A stretch of DNA of 7,359 nucleotides from Atopobium sp. (lineage in GTDB: Bacteria > Actinomycetota > Coriobacteriia > Coriobacteriales > Atopobiaceae), in the NCBI GenBank assembly GCA_015258785.1, contig JABZHP010000056.1, positions 1-7,359 of the forward strand, given 5' to 3'. Under the pieces are notes generated by a model, which was not told the DNA's origin, made no database searches, and saw nothing but the letters and a program-made list of their open reading frames with translations. Below, in pieces: positions 1 to 4,758 of the stretch (position 1 is the first letter of the stretch; the number at the start of each line of letters is the position of its first letter). Made by a program: the position numbers and the translations under genes.

Positions 1-43
1 TGTCGATTCTTCGGCAGAACCTACCAAAGCTGCTGCAAGACAG

Positions 44-74
44 AAAAAGCCCCCACGTCAAACGACGTAGGGGC
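44..74 (-). terminator. Rho-independent terminator of the kinase-psuG operon
   Basis: Read on the minus strand, arms at 74-64 and 59-49 form an 11-position stem with one A·C mismatch and a 4-base loop. The outer half is GC-rich. A run of five T (plus-strand A at 48-44) follows immediately. The hairpin lies about 75 bases after the psuG stop, which suits termination of the leftward transcript. There is no T-run on the plus-strand side, so termination looks one-directional. Confidence 0.85.
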
Positions 75-78
75 CAAA

Positions 79-150
79 AGAAATGCGGTGCTTACGCGGT
101 GCTTGCACGTGTACTTATGTGCGCTTGTACGTTTGAGCGCGTGCGAGCAC
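79..150 (-). other. GC-rich 3' untranslated segment after psuG
   Basis: This stretch between the psuG stop and its terminator is rich in GTGC/GCAC words and short alternating purine-pyrimidine runs, for example at 105-114 and 138-146. The 9-mer GCGGTGCTT occurs twice, at 85-93 and 96-104. No start codon with a ribosome binding site was seen. It looks unlike the neighbouring coding DNA, and its function is unknown. Confidence 0.4.
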
Positions 151-1077
151 TTACTTGCGGTTGCAAACCTCTGCAGCAACCTTTGCGCCAAGAGCAACGT
201 TGTTGAAGACCAGCTGAATGTTGGACTCAAGGGAGTTGTTGCCGGTAATCTCAGCAACCTTTGCCAGCAAGAATGGTGTGGACTCCTTGCCGTGGATACC
301 GTTTGCCTCTGCTTCTGCAAGGGCCTTCTCGATAGCTGCGTCAATAGTGTCCTTATCCATTGCATACTGCTCAGGAATTGGGTTGGTGACCAGAAGACCG
401 CTGTTCATGCCAATCTGCTGCTGGGTAGTAAAGATCTCTGCCAGCTCAGCAGGGGAGTCAACACGGTAGTCAACGCTAAAGCCGCTCTTGCGGGTGTAGA
501 ACGCAGGAAGCTCCTCGGTCTGGTAACCAAGTACTGGAACGCCCTTGGTCTCCAGGTACTCAAGGGTAAGGCCAAGGTCAAGAATGGACTTTGCGCCAGC
601 GCAAATGACCATAACAGGAGTCTGTGCAAGCTCCTCAAGGTCAGCGGAGATGTCCATGGTGGTCTCAGCGCCACGGTGAACGCCACCGATGCCGCCGGTT
701 GCAAAGACGTCGATGCCTGCCATGTGAGCAATCATCATGGTAGTAGTGACGGTAGTTGCGCCATCCTTCTTCTCAGCGATGATAACAGGGAGGTCGCGGC
801 GGCTTACCTTAGCAACCTCGCGGCCCTTCTTGCCCAGGTAATCAATCTCGTCAGCGGAAAGACCGGCACGCATTTGGCCGTTAATAATTGCGATAGTTGC
901 AGGAATTGCACCGTTGTCGCGAATGATCTGCTCAACCTTCAGAGCGGTCTCAACGTTCTGGGGGTAAGGCATACCGTGAGAAATGATGGTGGACTCCAGA
1001 GCTACAACAGGCTTGTTCTGCTCAAGTGCCTCTTTGACCTCGTCAGATACAACGAGAAAATCCTTCAGGTTAGACAT
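151..1077 (-). CDS. psuG: Pseudouridine-5'-phosphate glycosidase PsuG
   Basis: This 308-residue protein matches the full length of the PsuG/IndA family (E. coli YeiN is about 312). The family reversibly splits pseudouridine 5'-phosphate into uracil and ribose 5-phosphate by breaking the C-glycosidic bond, in the cytoplasm with Mn2+. Diagnostic motifs are ALESTIISHGMPYP (26-39, catalytic Glu28), KVSRRDLP with Lys90, KDGATTV near 104-110, MDISADL with metal-binding Asp142, CAGAKSILD with the Schiff-base Lys163, and ESNIQLV with Asn286. All sit at a constant offset of three from the E. coli positions as I recall them, so the enzyme should be active. GGAG at 1086-1083 lies five bases before the ATG. 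The gene is downstream of the kinase that should make its substrate and ends before the terminator at 44-74. Confidence 0.96.
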   Translation of the reverse strand: MSNLKDFLVVSDEVKEALEQNKPVVALESTIISHGMPYPQNVETALKVEQIIRDNGAIPATIAIINGQMRAGLSADEIDYLGKKGREVAKVSRRDLPVIIAEKKDGATTVTTTMMIAHMAGIDVFATGGIGGVHRGAETTMDISADLEELAQTPVMVICAGAKSILDLGLTLEYLETKGVPVLGYQTEELPAFYTRKSGFSVDYRVDSPAELAEIFTTQQQIGMNSGLLVTNPIPEQYAMDKDTIDAAIEKALAEAEANGIHGKESTPFLLAKVAEITGNNSLESNIQLVFNNVALGAKVAAEVCNRK

Positions 1078-1088
1078 ATATACTCCAA

Positions 1089-1098
1089 TCGTAAACGA
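1089..1098. repeat. Short palindrome in the psuG leader
   Basis: TCGTAAACGA is a 4+2+4 perfect inverted repeat just upstream of the psuG ribosome binding site. The word GTAAACG also occurs, inverted, in the long inverted repeat upstream of deoB (CGTTTAC at 2519-2525). It could be a small operator or chance, and it is too short to form a stable RNA hairpin. Confidence 0.3.
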
Positions 1099-1116
1099 CT
1101 AATGGAACCGAAAGTA

Positions 1117-1206
1117 GTGCCGCGCAGACACGCTGTGCCGCGCAGACACGCTGTGCCGCGCATACGCGCTGTGCCGCGCAGACGAGCTGTGCCGCGCAGA
1201 CACGCT
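1117..1206. repeat. 18-bp tandem repeat, five units
   Basis: The plus-strand unit GTGCCGCGCAGACACGCT starts at 1117, 1135, 1153, 1171 and 1189. Units 1, 2 and 5 are identical, and units 3 and 4 each differ at two bases. The array fills most of the gap between the kinase and psuG, and its last two bases lie inside the kinase stop codon (TAG, 1207-1205 on the minus strand). In the minus-strand transcript most units could form a small hairpin (GUGUC with GGCAC), but unit 4 loses two of the pairs. There are no spacers, so it is not a CRISPR array. It is a minisatellite-type repeat of unknown role inside an operon. Confidence 0.95.
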
Positions 1207-2287
1207 AAATACCTGCGCGCTTGATAACCTCATCAACGTTGAGCTCACCGTTGATGGTATCTTCACCTTCAACGGCCATGGTGGAAGCAGCCAAACCTAC
1301 CAGGCCGGTCTGCTCAAGTGTCATGCCTTGAGTATATGCCCAGGTAACTCCTGCCATTATGGCATCTCCTGCACCCGTCATGTTGACTAGCTTTGCAGGG
1401 AGTAGCGGCAAGAGGATGGTCTTCTCGTGATCAGCGCAAAAAAGGCCTTTCTCACCAAGAGAGATAAATACACGCTTGAGACCTGTTGCAAGTAGCTCAT
1501 GAGCTGCGGCTTCAAGGGAGGCGTTGTCAGTAATCTTAATGCCTGAAAGTGCTTCAGCCTCAAGGTGATTGGGTTTGAGCGTGTGAATTTTTCCCAGAAC
1601 CTTCTTGAGCTTTTGCGCTTTGATAGAAGAAACGGGGTCGCAGAAGATAGGGCAAGTCACATTTTTGGCGATAAACTCAATCGTTTGCTGAGGTAAATTG
1701 GTGTCAATTACACAGGCCGCAGCATGCTGGATAATATCTAGACGCTCTTCAATGCGCTCAGGGGTGACATACTCGTAAATCTGCATGTCATTAATAGCTT
1801 CCTGCATCTCACCTTGCTCATCCATGATGAAGAGGTAGGTGGAAGTGGAAGCGCCTGGCACGGTAATAGATGCGTCGATGTCAATGCCGCAGTCTAGGCA
1901 ACCCTCTTTGAGCTCGCGAGCACGATAGTCCTCACCAAAGGCGGTAAGTAAACGAACGTCACCGTCGAGAAGGGCCAGGTTGTGTGCAATATTTCTACCC
2001 ACACCACCAAAGGACATGGTGACTTTACCAGGGTTAGAATCTCCCGCCACAAGGGAAGCGTTAGGGCGACCAGCAATATCCATGTTGGCGGCACCAATAA
2101 CAATGACGTAGGGACGCTCGCTCAAAATGTAGCGGCGGCCCAAAATTGCGCCCTTTGCGGTAAGGTTGGAGATGTGAACCGAAACAGAAGAGCGCGAGAT
2201 ACCTGCACGCTCTGCAATTTCCTTCTGAGTAATGGAAGGCTGCTCTTTAATCCAGTTGAAAATCATCTGTTCTCGATTGGTGAGCAT
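1205..2287 (-). CDS. PfkB-family sugar kinase with N-terminal HTH; probable pseudouridine kinase
   Basis: This 360-residue protein has a winged helix-turn-helix at about 1-57 (QKEIAERAGISRSSVSVHI, recognition helix about 31-45). A complete ribokinase-type domain follows from about 60: GAANMDIAG at 65-73, the GGVGRNIAHNLALL signature at 94-107, LKPNHLE at 237-243, and the NMTGAGD anion hole with catalytic Asp308. Length and layout match E. coli YeiI, an HTH-PfkB protein, rather than YeiC/PsuK (about 313 residues, no HTH). Its place directly before psuG suggests that it phosphorylates pseudouridine. The specificity is inferred from context. The HTH suggests that the kinase also binds DNA, perhaps the boxes at 2320-2379 just upstream. 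I chose the ATG at 2287, four bases after AGGAGG. An in-frame TTG at 2305 lies upstream of that site and is unlikely. Confidence 0.92.
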   Translation of the reverse strand: MLTNREQMIFNWIKEQPSITQKEIAERAGISRSSVSVHISNLTAKGAILGRRYILSERPYVIVIGAANMDIAGRPNASLVAGDSNPGKVTMSFGGVGRNIAHNLALLDGDVRLLTAFGEDYRARELKEGCLDCGIDIDASITVPGASTSTYLFIMDEQGEMQEAINDMQIYEYVTPERIEERLDIIQHAAACVIDTNLPQQTIEFIAKNVTCPIFCDPVSSIKAQKLKKVLGKIHTLKPNHLEAEALSGIKITDNASLEAAAHELLATGLKRVFISLGEKGLFCADHEKTILLPLLPAKLVNMTGAGDAIMAGVTWAYTQGMTLEQTGLVGLAASTMAVEGEDTINGELNVDEVIKRAGI

Positions 2288-2291
2288 CAGT

Positions 2292-2297
2292 CCTCCT
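2292..2297 (-). promoter_or_regulatory. Ribosome binding site deciding the kinase start
   Basis: AGGAGG on the minus strand lies four bases before the ATG at 2287. It falls inside the extended reading frame that would begin at TTG 2305, so it fixes the shorter 360-residue start. Confidence 0.85.
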
Positions 2298-2319
2298 AGC
2301 AGCAAAAATAGAATCCGAC

Positions 2320-2333
2320 TAAACAGGTGCTTA
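2320..2333. promoter_or_regulatory. Putative operator box 1 (TAAACAGGTGCTTA)
   Basis: This is an imperfect inverted repeat, TAAACA and TGCTTA around two bases with one mismatch. It sits inside a 16-bp direct repeat (2319-2334) that recurs at 2344-2359. It lies 33 bases from the kinase start and abuts the AT-rich TATATA at 2332-2337, a possible minus-strand -10, so a bound protein could block transcription of the kinase operon. The binding protein is not known. The HTH kinase is the natural candidate. Confidence 0.6.
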
Positions 2334-2344
2334 TATAAAACTTC

Positions 2345-2358
2345 TAAACAGGTGCTTA
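2345..2358. promoter_or_regulatory. Putative operator box 2 (TAAACAGGTGCTTA)
   Basis: An exact second copy of box 1, with 25 bases between starts. The identity extends over 16 bases (2344-2359). An exact repeat of a half-palindromic sequence in a promoter region is typical of a regulator binding site array. Confidence 0.6.
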
Positions 2359-2365
2359 TCTTATT

Positions 2366-2379
2366 TAAGCTAGTGCTTA
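2366..2379. promoter_or_regulatory. Putative operator box 3 (TAAGCTAGTGCTTA)
   Basis: A third copy, 21 bases (two helical turns) from box 2. Here the symmetry is stronger: ATTTAAGC at 2363-2370 and GCTTAAAT at 2375-2382 form a perfect 8+8 inverted repeat around TAGT. Boxes 1 to 3 share GTGCTTA exactly, and their differences fall mainly in the left half. Confidence 0.6.
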
Positions 2380-2500
2380 AATCTTGCTTTGGACAACGAT
2401 AAGACAGCAGCTAGAGTCTGTAAAGAATGAATTCATTAAATTTTTCCCTGGTGAGCTCAAAGATTTTCTCGCCACATTGGTTTTACCTGCTTGATTTTTC

Positions 2501-2514
2501 TAAGCATTTGCTGC
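2501..2514. promoter_or_regulatory. Weaker candidate box 4 (TAAGCATTTGCTGC)
   Basis: It matches the symmetrised consensus TAAGCA-NN-TGCTTA at 10 of 12 positions, failing only in the last two. It lies about 60 bases before the proposed deoB -35. If real, it would place deoB-deoD under the same regulator as the kinase operon. A chance match is possible in this AT-rich DNA. Confidence 0.3.
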
Positions 2515-2516
2515 GT

Positions 2517-2549
2517 ACCGTTTACAGAATTTTAGTATCTGCAAACGGT
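2517..2549. repeat. Long inverted repeat upstream of the deoB promoter
   Basis: Twelve-base arms, ACCGTTTACAGA at 2517-2528 and its inverted partner at 2538-2549, have a single A·C mismatch and a 9-base loop. No T-run follows on either strand, so it is not an intrinsic terminator. The right arm overlaps TGCAAACGGTTGTA at 2540-2553, a pseudo-palindrome with a central CG like LacI-family or cre-type operators. It is better explained as a protein binding site than as an RNA element, because it lies upstream of the likely transcription start. Confidence 0.65.
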
Positions 2550-2572
2550 TGTATCGTGAAAATCTCTCTAAC

Positions 2573-2603
2573 TTGGGCGTCGGCATTATGCAACTGTAAT
2601 AAT
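2573..2603 (+). promoter_or_regulatory. Candidate deoB promoter
   Basis: TTGGGC at 2573-2578 could be the -35. The AT-rich TAATAAT at 2597-2603, preceded by TG at 2595-2596, could supply the -10. The spacing is 18 to 19 bases depending on the -10 register. This would start transcription near 2610 and give a leader of about 85 bases. The match is moderate, and no competing plus-strand promoter looked better. Confidence 0.4.
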
Positions 2604-2642
2604 ATATTTAATGAATAGTAATGACTCGTCCACATAAGTTAG

Positions 2643-2665
2643 TTCGCGCATGTATCGTGCGCAAA
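2643..2665 (+). other. Small hairpin in the deoB leader
   Basis: TTCGCGCA (2643-2650) pairs with TGCGCAAA (2658-2665) with one C·A mismatch around a 7-base loop. It ends 20 bases before the deoB ribosome binding site, so it could affect mRNA stability or translation. I saw no known riboswitch core. Confidence 0.35.
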
Positions 2666-2684
2666 TGCTTGTTTCGGGCGTTTT

Positions 2685-2690
2685 AGGAGG
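2685..2690 (+). promoter_or_regulatory. Ribosome binding site deciding the deoB start
   Basis: AGGAGG lies four bases before the ATG at 2695. An in-frame ATG at 2650 has no such site and would add 15 residues ahead of the conserved PKRVFVVVLDSFG start, so 2695 is preferred. Confidence 0.9.
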
Positions 2691-2694
2691 TAGT

Positions 2695-3885
2695 ATGCCT
2701 AAACGTGTTTTTGTAGTTGTTCTTGATAGTTTTGGCATCGGCGAAGAGCCTGATGCGGCGGCATACGGAGACGAGGGTAGCAATACCCTTTGTGCCTGCG
2801 CAACAAGCGGCGTTCTTAACATCCCAAATATGACAAAGTTGGGCCTTCTTAATATTGATGGCGCACTTGATACCGTGTATGACGTTGATCTGAAGTCAAT
2901 TGAGTCTCCCGAGGGCGCATATGCTCGTATGCAGGAGAAATCCGCTGGTAAAGACACCACCGTTGGTCACTGGGAGATGGCAGGCGTCATTTCTCCAAAG
3001 AAGTTCCCAACCTATCCTGATGGCTTCCCACAGGAGGTCATTGAGGAGTTTGAGCAGAAGACAGGCCGTAAGGTTCTCTGCAACAAGCCTTACTCAGGAA
3101 CCGATGTTATTAGAGACTTTGGTAAAGAGCACGTAGAGACTGGTGCTCTGATTGTCTATACCTCAGCGGATTCTGTTTTCCAGATTGCTGCTCATGAGGA
3201 CGTGGTAAGTCCCGAGAAACTCTATGAGTATTGCCGCATTGCGCGCGAGATTCTGCAGGGTGAGCACGGTGTCGCTCGCGTTATTGCTCGTCCTTTTGAG
3301 GGAGAGTGGCCATATCAGCGCACTTCTCGCCGTCATGACTTCTCGCTTGAGCCAACGGGCCCAACTATGCTTGATCGCCTTAAAGAGAACGGCTTTGACG
3401 TTCTTTCTATTGGCAAGATTTATGACATCTTTGCTCACCGTGGCATGACAGAGTTTGAGTTCACCACCTGCAACGCAGACGGAATTCAGAAGACTATTGA
3501 GGCTACCAGCAAAGACTTCAACGGTCTGTGCTTTACCAATCTTGTTGACACTGACATGATTTACGGTCACCGTAACGATCCAGTGGGATACTCCAACGCT
3601 CTTTCTTACTTTGACGAGCGTATTCCTCAGATTATTGAGGGTCTTCGTGAGGATGACCTGTTTATCATTACCGCAGATCATGGCTGTGATCCAGTAACAC
3701 CATCTACTGATCACTCTCGTGAGTACGTGCCACTGCTTATCACAGGTCCAAAGGTCAAGCCAAATACCAACCTTGGTACAACCACCACATTTGCCGACAT
3801 GGCCGAGACAATCCTTGATTATTTTGGCGTTGAGCAACTTGGTGTTGGAACTTCTCACCTGTCAGAGATTCTTAAGGAGAACTAA
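2695..3885 (+). CDS. deoB: Phosphopentomutase DeoB
   Basis: This 396-residue protein interconverts ribose 1-phosphate and ribose 5-phosphate, and the deoxy forms, in the cytoplasm using two Mn2+ ions. It belongs to the alkaline phosphatase superfamily, and its length is typical. Visible motifs are VVVLDSFGIGEEPDA at 7-21 with metal ligand Asp11, GKDTTVGHWEMAG at 85-97 containing the phosphorylated Thr (probably Thr88), VDTDMIYGHRND at 284-295 with Asp287 and His292, TADHGCDP at 326-333 with Asp328 and His329, and TDHSRE at 338-343 with His340. The full set of family metal ligands is present, so it should be active. It is the first gene of the rightward block and is translationally coupled to deoD through a TAATG overlap. 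Confidence 0.97.
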   Translation: MPKRVFVVVLDSFGIGEEPDAAAYGDEGSNTLCACATSGVLNIPNMTKLGLLNIDGALDTVYDVDLKSIESPEGAYARMQEKSAGKDTTVGHWEMAGVISPKKFPTYPDGFPQEVIEEFEQKTGRKVLCNKPYSGTDVIRDFGKEHVETGALIVYTSADSVFQIAAHEDVVSPEKLYEYCRIAREILQGEHGVARVIARPFEGEWPYQRTSRRHDFSLEPTGPTMLDRLKENGFDVLSIGKIYDIFAHRGMTEFEFTTCNADGIQKTIEATSKDFNGLCFTNLVDTDMIYGHRNDPVGYSNALSYFDERIPQIIEGLREDDLFIITADHGCDPVTPSTDHSREYVPLLITGPKVKPNTNLGTTTTFADMAETILDYFGVEQLGVGTSHLSEILKEN

Positions 3886-4595
3886 TGGCTACTACCCCAA
3901 CTCCCCATAACGCTGCTGTTGAGGGCCAGATTGCTAAGACAGTCCTCATGCCAGGCGATCCTCTGCGCGCAAAGCTTCTTGCAGACACGTACCTGGAGAA
4001 CGTTGAGCAGTTCAACACCGTTCGCAATATGTTTGGCTACACCGGCACCTACAAGGGACAGCCAGTCTCCGTTATGGGTTCTGGTATGGGTATGCCTTCC
4101 ATTGGCATTTATTCTTACGAGCTCTTTAATTTCTACGGAGTTGACAACATTCTCCGCATTGGTAGCGCTGGCGGCCTTGCTCCTGAGGTAAAGCTTAGAG
4201 ACATTGTTATTGGCATGTCTTCCAGCACTGATTCTAATTATCCATCACAGTACGGAATGCCTGGAACTATTGCACCTACTGCAGACTTTGGCCTGTTGAG
4301 CAAGGCTGTTGCTGGTGCAGAGAAGCTGGGTTATCCCGTTCGCGTTGGTAATATCCTGGCAAGCGACGTGTTCTATACCGTAGACAACTCGCTTCCAAAA
4401 TGGGCAAGCATGGATGTTCTTGCCGTTGAGATGGAGTCGGCAGCCCTGTATCTCAACGCCATGCACGCTCATAAGCATGCGCTTACGCTGCTAACTATCT
4501 CTGATTTGCCTCTTACAGGAGAAGCACTTACTGCTGAAGAGCGTCAGACTAGTTTCACGCAGATGATGGAGGTTGCTCTTTCTGTTGTTGCTTAA
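3885..4595 (+). CDS. deoD: Purine nucleoside phosphorylase DeoD
   Basis: This 236-residue enzyme is of the hexameric, bacterial type (E. coli DeoD is 239). It phosphorolyses purine (deoxy)nucleosides to base and (deoxy)ribose 1-phosphate, the substrate of DeoB. Evidence includes His8, VLMPGDPLRAK at 20-30 (phosphate-binding Gly24, Arg28), Arg47, MGSGMGMPS at 64-72, ILRIGSAGG at 89-97 (Arg91), VEMESAALY at 181-189, and ISD with catalytic Asp207 followed by Arg220. The Asp favours use of both 6-oxo and 6-amino purines. The start ATG shares one base with the deoB stop, and AAGGAG at 3874-3879 lies inside the last deoB codons. The C-terminus is slightly short but intact. Confidence 0.96.
   Translation: MATTPTPHNAAVEGQIAKTVLMPGDPLRAKLLADTYLENVEQFNTVRNMFGYTGTYKGQPVSVMGSGMGMPSIGIYSYELFNFYGVDNILRIGSAGGLAPEVKLRDIVIGMSSSTDSNYPSQYGMPGTIAPTADFGLLSKAVAGAEKLGYPVRVGNILASDVFYTVDNSLPKWASMDVLAVEMESAALYLNAMHAHKHALTLLTISDLPLTGEALTAEERQTSFTQMMEVALSVVA
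4472..4485. promoter_or_regulatory. Box-like pseudo-palindrome inside deoD
   Basis: TAAGCATGCGCTTA fits the symmetrised box TAAGCA-NN-TGCTTA at 11 of 12 positions, with TAAGC and GCTTA arms. It lies in the codons for His196 to Thr201, about 275 bases before the lipoprotein gene. Coding constraint could have produced it by chance. Confidence 0.2.
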
Positions 4596-4621
4596 AGCGC
4601 TTGTTGCGCAAGGCATCGCAG

Positions 4622-4650
4622 ATAAGCAGCTTGTCATTGCTGTTTGTTTT
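4622..4650 (+). terminator. Weak terminator-like hairpin after deoD
   Basis: Bases 4622-4630 pair with 4639-4647 (nine pairs, two of them G·U) around an 8-base loop, followed by TTT with further T in the 3' arm. It lies 27 bases after the deoD stop. The low GC content suggests partial termination or 3'-end protection between the enzyme pair and the transporter genes. Confidence 0.35.
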
Positions 4651-4658
4651 GGAACCAT

Positions 4659-4725
4659 GCGGATTTTCCGCTTAAGCAAGGGAAGTTTGGTCAACTTCTC
4701 ATAAAGATCCAGCGCAAAAGCTGGA
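4659..4725 (+). other. Three consecutive hairpins in the lipoprotein leader
   Basis: GCGGA/TCCGC at 4659-4671 (3-base loop), GAAGTT/AACTTC at 4682-4698 (5-base loop) and TCCAGC/GCTGGA at 4708-4725 (6-base loop) are all perfect short stems. None has a proper T-run. The last ends 19 bases before the ribosome binding site. The known purine riboswitch core was not seen, and no clear promoter was found in this gap. Confidence 0.35.
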
Positions 4726-4758
4726 CGTTCCCGCCACATGAGGTAAGGAGAGCACGGA

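Larger units (their letters stand above)
2288..2694. other. Divergent intergenic region between the kinase and deoB
   Basis: These 407 bases hold the control signals for both divergent operons and no convincing gene. From left to right I see the kinase ribosome binding site, three 14-bp boxes (2320-2379), an AT-rich segment at 2331-2340 that could supply a minus-strand -10, a 12-bp perfect palindrome AATGAATTCATT at 2426-2437, a weaker box at 2501-2514, a long inverted repeat at 2517-2549, a probable deoB promoter at 2573-2603, a leader hairpin at 2643-2665 and the deoB ribosome binding site. A 63-codon open frame starting at 2427 has no ribosome binding site. Confidence 0.8.

Noticed and set aside
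1..70. A plus-strand open frame of 22 codons (2-70) with a Lys/Pro-rich end, possibly the tail of a convergent gene entering from the left
   Set aside because: All three plus-strand frames are open here and the stop lies inside the terminator stem, so coding cannot be told from chance in so short a stretch.
1117..1206. CRISPR-like array
   Set aside because: The units are directly adjacent with no unique spacers, 18 bases long, and no cas genes are present.
88..1224. A long plus-strand open frame opposite psuG, including V-P-R-R-H-A repeats
   Set aside because: It is the antisense shadow of psuG, which has every family motif. No ribosome binding site, and the product has no recognisable domain.
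2427..2618. A 63-codon plus-strand open frame in the divergent intergenic region
   Set aside because: No ribosome binding site before the ATG, no family resemblance, and it overlaps the operator-like inverted repeat and the promoter.
2658..2671. A further copy of the operator box in the deoB leader (TGCGCAAATGCTTG)
   Set aside because: It matches only 9 of 12 consensus positions, which is readily expected by chance in a region of this size.
3163..3858. A 231-codon minus-strand open frame opposite deoB
   Set aside because: Shadow of deoB produced by codon bias. DeoB has a complete set of catalytic residues.
4631..4659. Promoter for the lipoprotein gene with TTGTCA at 4631-4636 as -35
   Set aside because: No acceptable -10 lies 16 to 18 bases downstream, and the hexamer falls in the loop of the terminator-like hairpin.
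4596..4758. Purine riboswitch before the nucleoside-binding lipoprotein gene
   Set aside because: The conserved loop and junction sequences of the purine aptamer are not present. Only short unrelated hairpins are seen.
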